Source: ZC4RG30 sp963726085 (lineage in GTDB: Bacteria > Pseudomonadota > Gammaproteobacteria > Steroidobacterales > Steroidobacteraceae). From it: a DNA stretch of 64,000 bases. Under the pieces are notes generated by a model, which searched no databases, was not told the origin of the DNA, and saw nothing but the letters and a program-made list of their open reading frames with translations. The stretch lies in NCBI GenBank assembly GCA_963726085.1, contig CAVSAR010000001.1:744001-808000 (forward strand). Direction: 5' to 3'. Below are positions 63,307 through 64,000 of this stretch, piece by piece. A program made the translations under genes and the position numbers. Each line of letters begins with the position of its first letter. Position 1 is the stretch's first letter.

Positions 63307-63873
63307 TCAGGTCGCGGTGGCCTGGCGCTGGTAGGTCTTTAGCCACGTGCGAAAACCCAGGCAGGAAATGACCAGGTAGGCCACAAACAGCAGTGCGGTG
63401 AATTTCAGGTCCTGTTTGATGAACAGGAAGATCGTCAGCGCGTCGATCACGATCCAGTACAGCCAGTTCTCCAGGTACACCCGCGCCACCAGCCACGATG
63501 CGAACAGCCCGACGCAGGCCACCAGCATGTCAAGGAACGGCCATGCGGAGTTGTCGCGCATCAGGGGCAGGCGTGCCATGGCGAGGCTGACGCCCACGCA
63601 CACGAGCATGGCGACCAGGTGGCGCCGCCAGGGCCAGACACCCACGTGCTGCGCGTCTTCCTCGGGCTTCCAGGAAAACCAGCCATAGACCGCGATGGCC
63701 ACGTACGCCAGCTGCAGCAACGCCTGCATGGGCAGGCGCGAGCGCTGTGCCAGTACCGCCAGTATCAGTGAACTGGCGCCGCCGGCCACCCAGCCCCAGC
63801 GATTGCGCTTGAGGATCAGCAGCACGTACACCACGCCCAGCAACACCGCGACCGCTTCGTAGGGACTGATCAC
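63307..63873 (-). CDS. pnuC: PnuC-family vitamin permease
   Basis: A 188-residue inner-membrane facilitator with about seven hydrophobic segments. AVYGWFSWKPEED near 63-75 and the C-terminal NWLYWIVIDALTIFLFIKQ match the PnuC family, which moves nicotinamide riboside (PnuC) or thiamine (PnuT) down a gradient trapped by a kinase. The start is a GTG at 63873 overlapping the TonB receptor stop by four bases (GTGA). The neighbouring receptor and kinase make PnuT more likely than PnuC, but the substrate is not proven. Confidence 0.87.
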   Translation of the reverse strand: MISPYEAVAVLLGVVYVLLILKRNRWGWVAGGASSLILAVLAQRSRLPMQALLQLAYVAIAVYGWFSWKPEEDAQHVGVWPWRRHLVAMLVCVGVSLAMARLPLMRDNSAWPFLDMLVACVGLFASWLVARVYLENWLYWIVIDALTIFLFIKQDLKFTALLFVAYLVISCLGFRTWLKTYQRQATAT

Positions 63874-64000
63874 AGGCTGAAGCTTACGCGCATGCCGACC
63901 TGGCGCGGGTCGCCGGCCTGCAGGTACAGCTTTGCCGGAGAGTCGCGGCTCAAGGTTGAAGTAGAAACCATGGACGGCGTAGTGCTCGTCCAGTGCGTTG
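63870..64000 (-). pseudogene. C-terminal end of a TonB-dependent receptor, frameshifted, cut by window
   Basis: The last codons of an outer-membrane TonB-dependent receptor. NALDEHYAVHGFYFNLEP reads in one frame and SPAKLYLQAGDPRQVGMRVSFSL to the TGA at 63870 in another; the GDPRQVG and final aromatic/Leu residue are typical of these beta-barrels. The extra base lies near 63946. Most of the gene is outside the window. It would import the substrate of the PnuC permease and kinase downstream. Confidence 0.65.

Overview
This 64 kb window is GC-rich, gene-dense chromosomal DNA from a gammaproteobacterium, probably a Nevskiales/Steroidobacter/Xanthomonadales-like environmental lineage. The evidence is the order ispH-lspA-ileS-ribF-murJ / rpsT / obgE-rpmA-rplU / ispB, an aerobic HemF, a LexA box of the E. 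coli/Pseudomonas type, PQQ dehydrogenases and a TonB receptor tail of the proteobacterial type. No insertion sequence, integrase, phage gene, CRISPR array or rRNA was seen.

Layout. (1) 1-10.1 kb: core housekeeping genes (isoprenoid precursor synthesis, lipoprotein processing, isoleucyl-tRNA synthetase, FAD synthesis, lipid II flippase, ribosomal proteins S20, L27 and L21, the GTPase ObgE, octaprenyl diphosphate synthase), then tRNA-Pro(CGG). (2) 10.2-14.3 kb: a divergent pair. One gene encodes a 36-residue-repeat coiled-coil protein with a membrane segment and Calx-beta-like domain; the other an ATP/ADP-carrier-type transporter with a C-terminal cadherin-like (CADG) domain. (3) 14.3-19.8 kb, minus strand: a Tat-exported nitroreductase-fold protein, an adenylate-forming ligase, an exported kinase-fold protein, and an exported phosphatase whose C-terminus resembles a dead kinase. 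(4) 20.2-27.9 kb: cfa, the glycolate oxidase genes glcDEF with a lactate/glycolate permease, and a radical SAM gene under a near-perfect LexA box. (5) 28-34.8 kb: PepSY protein, exported esterase, aldehyde dehydrogenase, half of a P-type ATPase, SDR and DUF4126 protein. (6) 34.9-48.7 kb: an oxidative-metabolism region with two carotenoid-oxygenase-family proteins, two PQQ/heme dehydrogenases, SnoaL-like, DUF3604, hydroxypyruvate-isomerase-like, pirin and SDR proteins, plus hemF. (7) 48.8-56.4 kb: a decayed cytochrome c, UspE-like protein, FMN 2-hydroxyacid dehydrogenase, mmsA, SDR and a two-domain M16 peptidase. (8) 56.5-62.4 kb: MoeB-rhodanese, then a one-carbon/SAM-cycle operon read as ferredoxin, adenosine-type kinase, metK, ahcY, folD. 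(9) 62.5-64 kb: a probable vitamin (thiamine?) salvage operon read as TonB receptor (cut by the window end), PnuC-type permease, small-molecule kinase.

Reading-frame breaks recur: one in murJ, one in glcD, four in ahcY, several in a small cytochrome c, and one in the TonB receptor tail. Those that can be resolved are nearly all single extra bases, and the surrounding protein sequence is otherwise well conserved. Uncorrected sequencing error is therefore a serious alternative to pseudogene formation, except for the cytochrome c, which has also lost a heme cysteine.

The most novel material is in regions 2, 3 and 6.
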